Shown: positions 1 to 8,196, numbered from the stretch's first letter. The stretch is DNA of 34,186 nucleotides from Methanoculleus sp. SDB (GCA_001412355.1 LKUD01000059.1:1-34186), one strand, 5' to 3'. A program made the numbers and translations. Notes: generated by a model from the sequence alone, not told the origin.

Positions 1-1
1 G

Positions 2-634
2 CGGGGATCAACCGTCACCGAACTGCTCGACCTCGGCATCGGTGCCGCAACACTTGTCCTTGCGGTGCCCGACGATGCAGGCGTCGCCAACCCACGCGAT
101 CTGGACGGTGCAAAGATCGCGACCGAATTTCCCGCCATCACCCGCGGCTATTTTTCGGGCCTCGGCCTCCATGTAACGATAGTCCCGGTCGGCGGAGCGT
201 GCGAGGCGACTCCCTACCTCGGCATCGCCGATGCAATTGTGGATCTCTCAAGCTCGGGCAATACGCTCCGGACAAACCGCCTGAGGGTAATTGATACGAT
301 CCTCGAGTCCTGCACGATCCTTATCGCCAACCCGGACAGCATGACATCTCATGCAGGAAAGATCGAGGAGCTCCGGCTCGCCCTCGAGAGCGTGATTCGT
401 GCGCAGGGACAGGCATATGTAATGATGAATGTTCATCGTGAGGCACTCGATGAGGTCAAAACGGTGTTGCCGGGATTGTCGGGCCCGACGGTAATGGACG
501 TCGCATCCGACCAAAATCTGGTGGCGGTGCACGCCGTCGTGGCGGAAGAGCGGATCTATCAGCTCATCAGCCTGCTGAAGAAAGCGGGTGCGAGAGATAT
601 CCTTGTCATGCCGATTGACCGCATAATCAGGTGA
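2..634 (+). CDS. hisG: ATP phosphoribosyltransferase, C-terminal part (cut by window edge)
   Basis: HisG condenses ATP with PRPP in the first step of histidine synthesis. The reading frame is open from base 2, before any start codon, so the N-terminus lies outside the window; 210 residues are visible. They include the end of the catalytic domain ([17 protein letters not shown], then [19 protein letters not shown], the PRPP-side motif with its SSGNTL loop). A C-terminal domain of about 75 residues ends in [15 protein letters not shown], which is the ACT-like histidine-binding domain of the long HisG form. Long-form enzymes are hexameric, feedback-inhibited by histidine and work without HisZ (family knowledge). 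The stop overlaps the ribosome binding site of hisA, so the two are probably translationally coupled. Confidence 0.95.
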   Translation, partial: RGSTVTELLDLGIGAATLVLAVPDDAGVANPRDLDGAKIATEFPAITRGYFSGLGLHVTIVPVGGACEATPYLGIADAIVDLSSSGNTLRTNRLRVIDTILESCTILIANPDSMTSHAGKIEELRLALESVIRAQGQAYVMMNVHREALDEVKTVLPGLSGPTVMDVASDQNLVAVHAVVAEERIYQLISLLKKAGARDILVMPIDRIIR

Positions 635-639
635 CGTTG

Positions 640-1350
640 ATGGAAATATTCCCTGCCGTCGATATCCTCGGGGGACGATGCGTCCAGCTTGTACAGGGAG
701 TCAGGGAGAATGCACGGTTTTACGGGGATCCGCTTGCATGCGCAACCCGGTGGCTCGATGAGGGCGCGAGCTCCCTTCATATCATCAACCTCGACGGTGC
801 ATTCGGCAATGCCCGGGAAAATGCGGAACAGATTCGCAGGATCGTGTCGGAGACCGGTGTGTTCGTCCAGCTCGGCGGAGGGATCCGGAGCGTGGAGGAT
901 GCCGAAGCCTGGCTCGCCCTCGGTGTGGACCGGGTCATCCTCGGTACGCTCGCCATCCGCCACCCGGAGAGCATCAGGGATCTTGCAGAGGCGCACGGCT
1001 CATCCTCCGTCATGGCCGGTGTCGATGCACGCGGCGGAGAGATCGTGGTCGAGGGATGGACGGAGCGGGCGGGGGACTACCTTCTCTGGGCAGAGAAATT
1101 CGAACACCTCGGCGCCGGGTCCCTCCTCTTCACCAACGTCGACGTGGAGGGGCTTTTGCAGGGAATCGACCCCGAACCCGTACGAAGGCTGGTGGCGCAC
1201 ACACGGCTTCCGGTCGTTGCTGCCGGGGGAATCACGTGCATCGACGACATCACCGCCCTCAACCACATGGGTGTGGCCGGGGCGGTGCTCGGATCCGCCC
1301 TCTACAGCGGGAATATTGCCCTTTGCGAGGCACTGGAGGCGATACGATGA
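640..1350 (+). CDS. hisA: ProFAR isomerase (HisA)
   Basis: HisA is the (beta/alpha)8-barrel enzyme that isomerises the aminoaldose ProFAR to the aminoketose PRFAR in histidine synthesis. The product begins [17 protein letters not shown], with the catalytic Asp of the PAVD motif. It carries the phosphate-binding motifs QLGGGIR in the first half and VVAAGGI plus GAVLGSALY in the second half, the internal duplication typical of HisA/HisF. I chose ATG 640 (236 residues) over the in-frame GTG 631 because AGGTGA at 629-634 lies five bases before 640. It follows hisG directly and shares an ATGA overlap with hisB. Confidence 0.95.
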   Translation: MEIFPAVDILGGRCVQLVQGVRENARFYGDPLACATRWLDEGASSLHIINLDGAFGNARENAEQIRRIVSETGVFVQLGGGIRSVEDAEAWLALGVDRVILGTLAIRHPESIRDLAEAHGSSSVMAGVDARGGEIVVEGWTERAGDYLLWAEKFEHLGAGSLLFTNVDVEGLLQGIDPEPVRRLVAHTRLPVVAAGGITCIDDITALNHMGVAGAVLGSALYSGNIALCEALEAIR

Positions 1351-1931
1351 GAACAGGTTTGTATAGTCGGAAAACACAGGAGACTGATGTTGAGGTGCGC
1401 ATCGATCTGGACGGAGACGGGGACGTGGCCGTAACAACCGGCATCCCGTTCTTCGACCACATGCTCTGCGCAATGGGGCGGCACGGCCGCATAGGCCTTT
1501 GGGTGAAAGCAACCGGCGACCTCCCGATCGACAGCCATCATACGGTGGAGGATACCGGTATCGTCCTCGGAACCGCACTGAAAAACGCACTCGGAGACGG
1601 GAGAGGCATCCGACGGTTTGCCCACACGGCCGTTCCGATGGACGAGGCGATTGCCACGGTCACCCTCGACTGGGGAGGCAGGGGATATCTTGTCTGGGAG
1701 GACGCGTTCTCGGACATCCCTCTCGGCGGATCGGTTCCCGGCGATCTGTTCGAGCACTTCTTCTACAGCCTGTGCATCAATGCCGGCATGACCGCCCACA
1801 TCAGTATACGCGGGGCAAACGATCACCATGCATGCGAAGCCGCTTTTAAGGCATTCGGCATCGCTCTCGCAAATGCAACGGCAATTGACGGTAAAAGAGA
1901 TGATATCCCGAGTACGAAAGGTGTGTTCTGA
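1347..1931 (+). CDS. hisB: Imidazoleglycerol-phosphate dehydratase
   Basis: HisB dehydrates imidazole glycerol phosphate to imidazole acetol phosphate. At 194 residues it is the monofunctional archaeal/plant type with no phosphatase domain. The Mn-binding His motifs are visible: FFDHML near residue 33, HHTVEDTG near residue 63 and [12 protein letters not shown] near residue 160. The sequence ends in the conserved STKGVF tail. The frame is open far upstream, but ATG 1347 is chosen because it overlaps the hisA stop as ATGA and gives the family's usual N-terminus ([17 protein letters not shown]). It converges on the histone gene with only 16 bases between the stops. Confidence 0.96.
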   Translation: MRTGLYSRKTQETDVEVRIDLDGDGDVAVTTGIPFFDHMLCAMGRHGRIGLWVKATGDLPIDSHHTVEDTGIVLGTALKNALGDGRGIRRFAHTAVPMDEAIATVTLDWGGRGYLVWEDAFSDIPLGGSVPGDLFEHFFYSLCINAGMTAHISIRGANDHHACEAAFKAFGIALANATAIDGKRDDIPSTKGVF

Positions 1932-1947
1932 GAAGAAATAAGAGTGT

Positions 1948-2154
1948 TCAGGCGGATTCAACCGCCATTGCCACATCTTCTTCTTTAATCGTCTTTCTTC
2001 CGGCGTGCATGGCGAGCTTGTTTGCTTCCTTTGTCAGGTTTGCGATGTAGCTTTCAGCGGCCTTTACGAGTGCCTCTGCTGCATCACTGCCGACACGCTC
2101 TGCACCATTTTTCTTTGCAATACGAACTACTGCAGCAATTGGTAGATCAGCCAT
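1948..2154 (-). CDS. Archaeal histone (HMf family)
   Basis: This 68-residue protein is a single histone fold with no tails, the typical archaeal size. It starts MADLPIAAVVRIAKKNGAER, has a central helix carrying LVKAAESYIANLTKEANKLA, and ends with the conserved KTIKEEDVAMAV loop and helix. Such histones dimerise and wrap DNA into hypernucleosome-like stacks. It has its own promoter: a TATA box about 35-45 bases upstream and a GAGGTGG ribosome binding site just before the ATG, consistent with high expression. Neighbours suggest nothing specific; it sits between hisB (convergent) and the marker 4 gene (same strand, 182 bases upstream). Confidence 0.96.
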   Translation of the reverse strand: MADLPIAAVVRIAKKNGAERVGSDAAEALVKAAESYIANLTKEANKLAMHAGRKTIKEEDVAMAVESA

Positions 2155-2186
2155 TTTAATTCCACCTCAAAAGAAAATATATCAGT

Positions 2187-2198
2187 TAATATTTAAAC
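2187..2198 (-). promoter_or_regulatory. TATA box of the histone gene
   Basis: On the minus strand the sequence reads GTTTAAATATTA, an archaeal TATA-box match in an AT-rich island. Its centre lies about 38 bases upstream of the histone ATG (2154), predicting a start of transcription near 2168 and a short leader that contains the GAGGTGG ribosome binding site. Confidence 0.6.
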
Positions 2199-2336
2199 AT
2201 TTCGGGATTCCGACTCAAAAATTGGCGAAACATGCCATTTGAGTATCAGATGAAGAGATCCGGTATCCATCCCCCGTATTCAAGCCAGAACCCAATAAGC
2301 AGGACATATTGCAGCCAGAATTAATTTTTAACCAGT

Positions 2337-3095
2337 TTAATGGGTTTTTTTGCATTTAGCCAGCGTTGCGGCAAGCAATATCGCATTGGAATAATTTAAT
2401 GAAGCGCGCGAAGTATCTACAAATATTTTATTGATATTTACCACGGGAGCCCCATGTGCGGCCCCCTTTCCGAGGAAAACAAGCGTACGGAATATCAGGT
2501 TCCCGGAAATCCCGTCCGGTGCTATGATCACCCCGTGCGATCCGACAGCATCCTCGATAAGTATCTCTGAATGGACGGACGAGGTGAGGCGGGCGACGAG
2601 TTCCGCATCGGCGAGGCTCCGGTCCACCTGCGGATGCCTTCCGATGTCGCCCATCCTTCCCCCGGACAGGACGGCGACCGAATCATCAATGCCAATCCGC
2701 CGTGCAAGGGTCCGTGCCTTCGCAATCAGGGCGACTTTCCGTGCCACAGTCCAGCCCTCGTCGATACCGACAGGGGCGAGGAGGAACCTCACGCCGTATG
2801 CCGTCTCAAGGAGCGCCACCCGTTCGAGATGATCGGCCCCGCAGACCTCCTTCAGGGCGGAAAGCGTGCTGCCTGCCGGAAGAGTCCCCCTGACTGCGGC
2901 ATCGATACGCCCCGCAGCCAGATCGGAAACCATCAGGAGTCCGGGGTCGGGTCCGGAGACCGCTTCGGCATAGGGGGGGATGACCGGAGCCTGTCCGGGA
3001 GTGAGATAGAACCGGAGAGAAATCTCTTCGGGCAATCCGGCTGTGGCAGAAATCACCGTTTCAGGGTTAGATATTGCACCGATCCCCACTATCAT
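2337..3095 (-). CDS. mtxX: Methanogenesis marker protein 4 (MtxX-like)
   Basis: This 252-residue protein resembles the methanogen-restricted MtxX/marker 4 family, distantly related to phosphate acetyl/butyryltransferases. The relation is seen in VIIAPDGISGNLIFRTLVFLG near the C-terminus and the following GAPVVNI segment. Its biochemical role is not established; the methyltransferase annotation of the family is historical. I chose ATG 3095, preceded by GGAGGTG at 3104-3110, rather than an upstream start. The first 29 bases overlap the 3' end of the marker 2 gene, so the two are very likely co-transcribed and translationally coupled. No other gene follows before the histone promoter. Confidence 0.85.
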   Translation of the reverse strand: MIVGIGAISNPETVISATAGLPEEISLRFYLTPGQAPVIPPYAEAVSGPDPGLLMVSDLAAGRIDAAVRGTLPAGSTLSALKEVCGADHLERVALLETAYGVRFLLAPVGIDEGWTVARKVALIAKARTLARRIGIDDSVAVLSGGRMGDIGRHPQVDRSLADAELVARLTSSVHSEILIEDAVGSHGVIIAPDGISGNLIFRTLVFLGKGAAHGAPVVNINKIFVDTSRASLNYSNAILLAATLAKCKKTH

Positions 3096-4104
3096 GCGGC
3101 TGTTGCACCTCCCCTCCGTTGAATATCCGCATGATGCCTTCCCTGCTGAGGTCAAAAACCGGTGATGCGTCTCCTTTGTATGTGACGGTCAGGTTCCGGC
3201 TATCGTCGACAAAACCGATATCGTTCGCGGCCATTCCCGCCTCCTCGAACCGGCGGCAGACTTCGGCGACATGCTCGGGACGTGCCGTCAGAACGAATCC
3301 CATGCCGGGGTACATCCGCACCCAGTGGTCAAAACTTATTCCGATCTCCTTCAGATCCGGCTTCGGTATCGTATCGAGATCCAGTACCGCACCCTTGCCG
3401 CTCATCTCGAGGAGCATCCCGAGCGTTCCGATCAGGCCGGGATTGCTGATATCCTTGCCTGCGGTAACGAGACGGTCGCGCCCGAGGCCGGCAAGCACAT
3501 CGATCTGCTTCCGGACCGCTTCGGCCGACTTCATGGTCACCGAATCCCAGTTGAGAATACAGGAAGGGTGTACACGGCCGTCCAGATCGATTGCCGCGAT
3601 CACCCGGTCGCCGGTTCCGGCCGTATGGCTGAAGATCGCCGCGTCCATCCTGACAATCCCGAGAATCGCAACATCGATGACATTATAGGGTGTGTCGGGA
3701 TGCAGGTGCCCCCCGACAATCGGAACACCAAACTGGCGGGAGGCATCGAGCATGCCCTTCGACACCTCGTGACAGATGGTCTCGCTTGCGACGGAGAGAA
3801 CGTCGACGAGGGCAAGCGGTTTCCCTCCCATCGCAGCGATATCATGGATATTAACAAGCACCGAACAGTATCCGGCCCAGTAGGGATCCGCCTCCATGAG
3901 TTTGCTCCAGATACCGTCTGCAGCAAGAAGGAGGCCCTCGTCATTGTTTTGAATGAGGGCTGCGTCTTCACCGAACGACGCTATCACGTTCGGCGCGTCG
4001 ATCCGCAACCCCTTGATGATACGGCCTATGGAACTCTTCCGGGTCACACCGGCATACTCCCGCACGGCCTTTGCTATGAATTCTGTGGAACAAGTATCTG
4101 CCAC
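3067..4104 (-). CDS. Methanogenesis marker protein 2 (AIR synthase-related)
   Basis: The 345-residue product has the PurM/selenophosphate-synthetase (AIR synthase-related) fold. The N-terminal ATP-binding half contains IASFGEDAALI, LLLAADGIWSKLMEADPYWAGY and VNIHDIAAMGGKPLAL. A C-terminal half contains KDISNPGLIGTLGMLLEMSG and PGMGFVLTARPEHV. This matches methanogenesis marker 2, found in essentially all methanogens and of uncertain substrate. Family members use ATP to activate a substrate, so a role in cofactor or protein modification is inference. The start is GTG 4104 with GGTGG just upstream. It overlaps the marker 4 gene downstream and is divergent from rfcL. Confidence 0.88.
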   Translation of the reverse strand: MADTCSTEFIAKAVREYAGVTRKSSIGRIIKGLRIDAPNVIASFGEDAALIQNNDEGLLLAADGIWSKLMEADPYWAGYCSVLVNIHDIAAMGGKPLALVDVLSVASETICHEVSKGMLDASRQFGVPIVGGHLHPDTPYNVIDVAILGIVRMDAAIFSHTAGTGDRVIAAIDLDGRVHPSCILNWDSVTMKSAEAVRKQIDVLAGLGRDRLVTAGKDISNPGLIGTLGMLLEMSGKGAVLDLDTIPKPDLKEIGISFDHWVRMYPGMGFVLTARPEHVAEVCRRFEEAGMAANDIGFVDDSRNLTVTYKGDASPVFDLSREGIMRIFNGGEVQQPHDSGDRCNI

Positions 4105-4238
4105 ATTACCACCAATGTGTCCGTTTGATAGAGTTGTATTTGCGTCCCATGAAAGATAATCTATTTGTTTGGTCTTTCTTCTCTGTACCGAAAGAGAGCC
4201 AACGGCTTTTTGACCGTGGCAGTTCTATCAGGTACGTA

Positions 4239-5573
4239 ATGGACTGGACGGAACAATACCGGCCCCTGCATCTTCCGGATATTGTTGGAAACGGGGCTGC
4301 AATCCGCCGGATTGTCGACTGGGCGCGAGAATGGACACGGAGCAGCAAACCACTTATCCTCTACGGGAAGCCCGGCACCGGCAAGACATCCGCAGCCCAT
4401 GCACTTGCCCGCGATATGCAATGGGAAACCATCGAACTCAATGCAAGCGACCAGCGGACGAAAGGTGCCATCGAACGGATCGCCGGCACCAGCAGCATGA
4501 CGGCGAGCCTCTCGGGAGCGCAGCGCAAACTCATCATTCTCGATGAAGCGGATAATCTCCACGGCACGTCGGACAGGGGAGGGGCGAAGGCGATTGGAGA
4601 CCTGATCCGGGGATCGCTTCATCCCATTATCCTGATTGCAAACGACCTCTTTGCCATCCCGAAGGACCTCAAGAAACGGTGCGAACCGATCCAGTTCAAG
4701 GCCCTTCCGGCACGTTCCATCGTGCCCCGCCTCAGGCATATCTGCAGGAGTGAAGGGCTTGGCTGCAACGAGGAAGCGCTCTCTTCCATTGCGGAGTCCG
4801 CATCAGGTGATATGCGGGCGGCGGTGAACATGCTCTATGCCGCGGCAATCGGAAGTCCCTCACTCGACACACGCGGGATCGCCACGTCCGGGAAGGACGG
4901 GCGTGCCACCATCTTCGATCTCGTCGCCCGCCTCTTCCGCGCACCCTCCGATGCGGATCTTCTCCGCCTCTCGTACGAGGTCGCCGATACGCCCGACACC
5001 ATCATCCAGTGGATCGGGGAAAATACCCGGTATATTTCATCCCCCGCAGAGCGTAATGACGCATACCGGAGCATCTCGCGTGCCGATGAATTCATCGGGT
5101 ACACCCTTCGCCGGCAGTATTATACACTCTGGCGGTATGCGACCGCACTGATGCTGGTCGGTACTGCCCGGGCCGCACAGGGATCGCAGCTTACCGGCCG
5201 TATCGCACCTCCCGGCCGGTGGAGGGCAATGGCCGGGATGAAGCGGCAGAAGGCGATCCGCACCACGGTGCTGAATAAATTTTCCCGGCGCCTCCGGATG
5301 CCGCAACAGACGCTCCGTGACGACTTTCTCACTCCCATCGCGCTGATGATCAACGCCCGTGCACCCGCCTTTGCGAGAGAGTTCGATCTTGACGCGGATG
5401 AGCTGAATTTCTTTCTCCACGACCGGGAACGAAGTGTGAAAATCACCCGGGAGGCTGCAGAGCTGCCGGATCTCCCCGAAACACAGAAAAGTTCACCCCC
5501 GCCTCCGGAACCGGAAACCACTCCCCCGAAAAAGACGGCCGACTCGCAGTCAACGCTCTTCGACGGTTTCTGA
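4239..5573 (+). CDS. rfcL: Replication factor C large subunit (clamp loader)
   Basis: RfcL, with RfcS, loads the PCNA sliding clamp onto primed DNA. The 444-residue protein opens with the conserved MDWTEQYRP. The Walker A motif GKPGTGKT is at residues 43-50 and Walker B LIILDEAD at 98-105. Sensor 1/arginine-finger and lid regions follow (IANDLFAIPKDLKKRCEPIQF, SASGDMRAAVNML). A helical collar domain and a charged Pro/Glu-rich tail come next. The protein ends QSTLFDGF, a PCNA-interacting (PIP) box at the extreme C-terminus. An upstream in-frame ATG exists at 4125, but ATG 4239 gives the family N-terminus and has AGGT nearby. The 3' end overlaps the convergent UPF0146 gene by 24 bases. Confidence 0.95.
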   Translation: MDWTEQYRPLHLPDIVGNGAAIRRIVDWAREWTRSSKPLILYGKPGTGKTSAAHALARDMQWETIELNASDQRTKGAIERIAGTSSMTASLSGAQRKLIILDEADNLHGTSDRGGAKAIGDLIRGSLHPIILIANDLFAIPKDLKKRCEPIQFKALPARSIVPRLRHICRSEGLGCNEEALSSIAESASGDMRAAVNMLYAAAIGSPSLDTRGIATSGKDGRATIFDLVARLFRAPSDADLLRLSYEVADTPDTIIQWIGENTRYISSPAERNDAYRSISRADEFIGYTLRRQYYTLWRYATALMLVGTARAAQGSQLTGRIAPPGRWRAMAGMKRQKAIRTTVLNKFSRRLRMPQQTLRDDFLTPIALMINARAPAFAREFDLDADELNFFLHDRERSVKITREAAELPDLPETQKSSPPPPEPETTPPKKTADSQSTLFDGF

Positions 5574-5990
5574 CGGCACGGCACAGGACGGGCGGGAGGG
5601 GTCGTAATAATAGTGCAGTACAACACCGCAGTCAACAATCCGGCCGCCGTTTCCATAGATCTCGTTCCCGAGATGGTAAACAAGCAGCGGGCAGCCGCAC
5701 CGCCGGGCAAGCAGGATCATCGGCGGCACCATTTCGATGCCGGGGCGTACCGCATAGAGCAGATCGGCACCGGCATAGAAGGCGGGATCCGGCGATAGAA
5801 CATCGTCACGGCGTATATCAAGGCGGTCGTCGAGCGCGGGCGATATGTCGGTGCAGCGAACCCGCAGTCCGGCATCACGGAGGCCGAGCGCGACGGAGAA
5901 ATTCCTTCCTATTCCTATTTCAACGACATTCTGATACCGGATACTGATGTAGCGGGTTATTTTTGCTTCAATATGTTTATAGTCCCGCAT
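5550..5990 (-). CDS. UPF0146 family protein
   Basis: The product (146 residues) matches the archaeal UPF0146 family, a small Rossmann-like protein of unknown function. Visible are VVEIGIGRNFSVALGLRDAG near residues 22-41, a glycine-rich loop like that of SAM-dependent methyltransferases, then CTDISP as a possible acidic cofactor contact, and ADLLYAVRPGIEMVPPMI. A methyltransferase-like fold is inference; no catalytic motif is recognised. ATG 5990 or the adjacent GTG 5993 can start it. It is divergent from amzA with fewer than 20 bases between start codons, and its 3' end overlaps rfcL by 24 bases, so it is boxed in on both sides. Confidence 0.8.
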   Translation of the reverse strand: MRDYKHIEAKITRYISIRYQNVVEIGIGRNFSVALGLRDAGLRVRCTDISPALDDRLDIRRDDVLSPDPAFYAGADLLYAVRPGIEMVPPMILLARRCGCPLLVYHLGNEIYGNGGRIVDCGVVLHYYYDPSRPSCAVPSETVEER

Positions 5991-6008
5991 CACCCTATAC
6001 TATTCACG

Positions 6009-6593
6009 ATGGGTGTCATTATTTTTTGGGATCACCAGGCCCCCGATGGCATTCAACTGCCCGTTGCACGAATGATTTCCCAGATTCTCGATATGCCGGT
6101 CGAGGTGCGGGAAAGCCCGATTCTCCTCAGGGGATTTAACCGGCAGCGAAACCAGCATAATGCCCGGGCAATTCTCGACGATATTCAGGACAAATATACA
6201 CGGGTAAACGGTACAGAGGAATCCCTGCTGCTGGTGGTCGCCGCCGATCTCTGCATCCCGGAACGTGATTTCCTCTTCGGTCTCGCACGCGAGGCAATCA
6301 ACACCGCAATCATCTCCACGGCACGGCTCGGAAACGGGTACTACGGGCGTCTCCACCACGACGATGATATCATCGACCGTGTCGTCAAGGAAGGTGCGCA
6401 CGAGATCGGTCACCTCTTCGGCCTTGCGCACTGTGATGAACCCGAGTGCATCATGTTCCTCCCCGAGACCCTCGATGACCTCGACCGGAAAAAAAAGATG
6501 CTCTGCCCGCTGTGCCGGGAGCACCTCGCCGATCGCCGTGACCGGAGAAAAACGGCCGGGACGGCACCGGCTGCGGATCGAGAATATTTATAG
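6009..6593 (+). CDS. amzA: Archaemetzincin (zinc metallopeptidase)
   Basis: This 194-residue protein belongs to the archaemetzincin family. The metzincin zinc site HEIGHLFGLAH is at residues 131-141 (His131, His135, His141, with Glu132 as general base). It runs straight into a four-cysteine structural zinc motif, Cys142, Cys147, Cys166 and Cys169 (CPLC), which is diagnostic of the family. The Met turn is the Met next to Cys147. ATG 6009 is chosen since it starts MGVIIFWDHQ; an upstream in-frame ATG at 5973 would lie in the promoter. No signal peptide is seen, so it acts in the cytoplasm. A TATA-like AATATGTTTATAG lies inside the start of the divergent UPF0146 gene. Confidence 0.93.
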   Translation: MGVIIFWDHQAPDGIQLPVARMISQILDMPVEVRESPILLRGFNRQRNQHNARAILDDIQDKYTRVNGTEESLLLVVAADLCIPERDFLFGLAREAINTAIISTARLGNGYYGRLHHDDDIIDRVVKEGAHEIGHLFGLAHCDEPECIMFLPETLDDLDRKKKMLCPLCREHLADRRDRRKTAGTAPAADREYL

Positions 6594-6946
6594 CGCTCCG
6601 AATCGCCAATACAGGTGCTGCTCTTCTTCCCTTATCGTCACAGCAGCCCGGGCAATTTCCTGACGTTATGACCTCGATGCCGCCCTCTGTCGCGAAAGTG
6701 ATGAGGCTCAATCCCCATGGCGTTCCTGCTCGCGGAAGGGCTCGTATCAAACAGGGGGAGACGCCGGGATACTCACCGGCGATCCCGCGGGTATCGTGAT
6801 CGCATCATCCGACGGTCATACCCTCACGATATGGTCGTTATCCTCGGGAGGCTGAACACCCGATCCCCGGATATTTGCCGTGATAAAACCGCCCTCCGGC
6901 AGATTCCACGGGAGAGGAGCGGCAGTGTGCCGCCCCGGTTCCCGCA
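6594..6946. other. Gene-free stretch, possible degraded coding remnant
   Basis: No convincing gene is present. A frame open from 6667 to 6855 (+) without an ATG encodes AGILTGDPAGIVIASSDGHT followed by LTIWSLSSGG before a stop, a stretch that looks protein-like (reminiscent of a WD40-type strand pattern). An overlapping frame opens at ATG 6668 and stops within 45 codons. The frames do not combine into a known domain, so this may be a decayed gene or chance. The region lies between the ends of amzA and the acetolactate decarboxylase gene. Confidence 0.3.
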
Positions 6947-7750
6947 TTATTTTTTCTCCACCGTTTTGAGTTCAAGAGTCCGGTCCCCGGTCAGATCAGC
7001 GGATGAAAACGAGGCGGTGTCCGGGAGAACCATCGTGAACCGCGGGGTGGTATCGAGCGCCACATCGCCGCTCCTGAGAGAACACCCGAGCACGTGGCCG
7101 CCCATCGTCCGGTCGTCGCTGATGAAATGCAGATGGTATCCGGGCACATTGATCCCGCTTACATAGGCTGGCGACCAGAATCCGACCAGAGCACCCTCGA
7201 CCGATGTGTAGGTGTAGACACTCTGGTTCAGGACGGCGTCGGCAAGCGGGGGATACGGCTTCTCCTGCCGGGGGACGCTGCGTACGGTAACAGTGTCAAA
7301 TATGCCGTCCACCCAAACGGCCGAGAAGTAGTTCTGCGACACACGGTGCGCATCCACCGCCGTTTCAATCCCCGTGAGATTCACGGGTCCGTCGAGGGAG
7401 AAGGTCAGGTCGGTATCGAACCAGGTGACGACCGAAAACGGCGTTGTCATGGTGCCGGGTACGGCGGTCACGCTCCCGTCCGCCCGTACCTGCCAGAACG
7501 AGCCCTCGAACGCCACCATCTCGCCATCCAGCGCATCGAAGGTACCGAGACCGAAATCGCCGCAAGCGCGGAGATCCGAAAAACTGACACTGCCCTCGTA
7601 GTCGCCGATGAGCAGCGCGTCGATGGTCGAGACCTGGAAGAGGAGATCGCGGTCGGGTCCGGGTCCCTGCGGTGCCGTCGCGAGAACAAAAACAAGTGCC
7701 GCCGCCAGCACGACGATTCCGGCCGCCATGTACCGTGCATACCCTGTCAT
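6947..7750 (-). CDS. budA: Alpha-acetolactate decarboxylase, membrane-anchored
   Basis: The enzyme converts acetolactate to acetoin and CO2. The 267-residue protein has the family core: LFQVSTIDALLIGDYEGSVS at 38-57, CGDFGLGTFDALDGEMV at 63-79 and the zinc site HLHFISDDRTMGGHVLGC, whose three His (206, 208, 219) correspond to the known metal ligands. It differs from cytosolic bacterial forms by an N-terminal hydrophobic segment (about residues 8-26), a membrane anchor or signal peptide, so the catalytic domain is probably outside the membrane. ATG 7750 overlaps the stop of the deaminase-like gene as ATGA, showing translational coupling. Acetolactate is also a valine precursor; the physiological purpose in a methanogen is unclear. 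Confidence 0.9.
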   Translation of the reverse strand: MTGYARYMAAGIVVLAAALVFVLATAPQGPGPDRDLLFQVSTIDALLIGDYEGSVSFSDLRACGDFGLGTFDALDGEMVAFEGSFWQVRADGSVTAVPGTMTTPFSVVTWFDTDLTFSLDGPVNLTGIETAVDAHRVSQNYFSAVWVDGIFDTVTVRSVPRQEKPYPPLADAVLNQSVYTYTSVEGALVGFWSPAYVSGINVPGYHLHFISDDRTMGGHVLGCSLRSGDVALDTTPRFTMVLPDTASFSSADLTGDRTLELKTVEKK

Positions 7751-8139
7751 AACCGGCACTCCCCGTCGCCTTCCCCGATATCCTCGTCCCAGAGAACGGG
7801 GTGCTCCCGTATACATGCCGCCATCATCTCCACACACCCGGAGAGGTCACGATCTTCAACCACGACACCGTGTTCTTCAAGAAACGTTTTCGCGCCGGCA
7901 CAGAGGAAACGAGGCATCAGCGTAGAATACAGGATAGTGCCCGCGTAGCTGCCGATGCAGCCCGCGTTTCGAAGGCAGTCTATCCCGGCATGCAGCACCG
8001 GAACGGACTGCTGCACCCGCCGGTTGTGCCCCCGGCCGATGACACGTCCGTCCCTGACGAGCACCGCACCGATGGGAATGCCACCCTCTGAAAGGCCGGT
8101 TTCTGCCTCCGCAATCGCAGCCTGCATGAATGCATCCAT
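7747..8139 (-). CDS. Cytosine-deaminase-like protein with defective zinc site
   Basis: The 130-residue product resembles yeast-type cytosine/nucleoside deaminases. IPIGAVLVRDGRVIGRGHN at 21-39 and the C-terminal WDEDIGE are typical. The catalytic HAE/HGE motif reads His50-Ala-Gly, so the proton-shuttling Glu is Gly. The PCxxC zinc motif reads Pro76-Arg-Phe-Leu-Cys80, so one zinc Cys is Arg. By comparison with remembered family sequences, about 15 residues after CAGA are missing. Only one Cys and one His of the zinc site remain, so deaminase activity is unlikely. The frame is intact. ATG 8139 is the best start; a longer upstream frame would run through the promoter. It is coupled to the budA gene. 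Confidence 0.75.
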   Translation of the reverse strand: MDAFMQAAIAEAETGLSEGGIPIGAVLVRDGRVIGRGHNRRVQQSVPVLHAGIDCLRNAGCIGSYAGTILYSTLMPRFLCAGAKTFLEEHGVVVEDRDLSGCVEMMAACIREHPVLWDEDIGEGDGECRL

Positions 8140-8180
8140 GCATGAGACTATGATGCACCGGGGGATAAACATCGCTACGC

Positions 8181-8196
8181 ATACATATATATACAA
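8181..8196 (-). promoter_or_regulatory. TATA box of the deaminase-like/budA operon
   Basis: The minus strand reads TTTGTATATATATGTATG across this stretch, an unusually strong TATA match. Its centre is about 50 bases upstream of ATG 8139, predicting a transcript start near 8163. The TGTAC repeats begin directly upstream of it. Confidence 0.55.

Noticed and set aside
65-634. A complete short gene starting at GTG 65
   Set aside because: The frame continues to the window edge with HisG sequence upstream of 65, so the gene is simply cut by the window.
1056-1346. An N-terminal extension of hisB upstream of ATG 1347
   Set aside because: The extension overlaps hisA, is Arg/Gly/Pro-rich and has no family similarity; the ATGA junction marks the real start.
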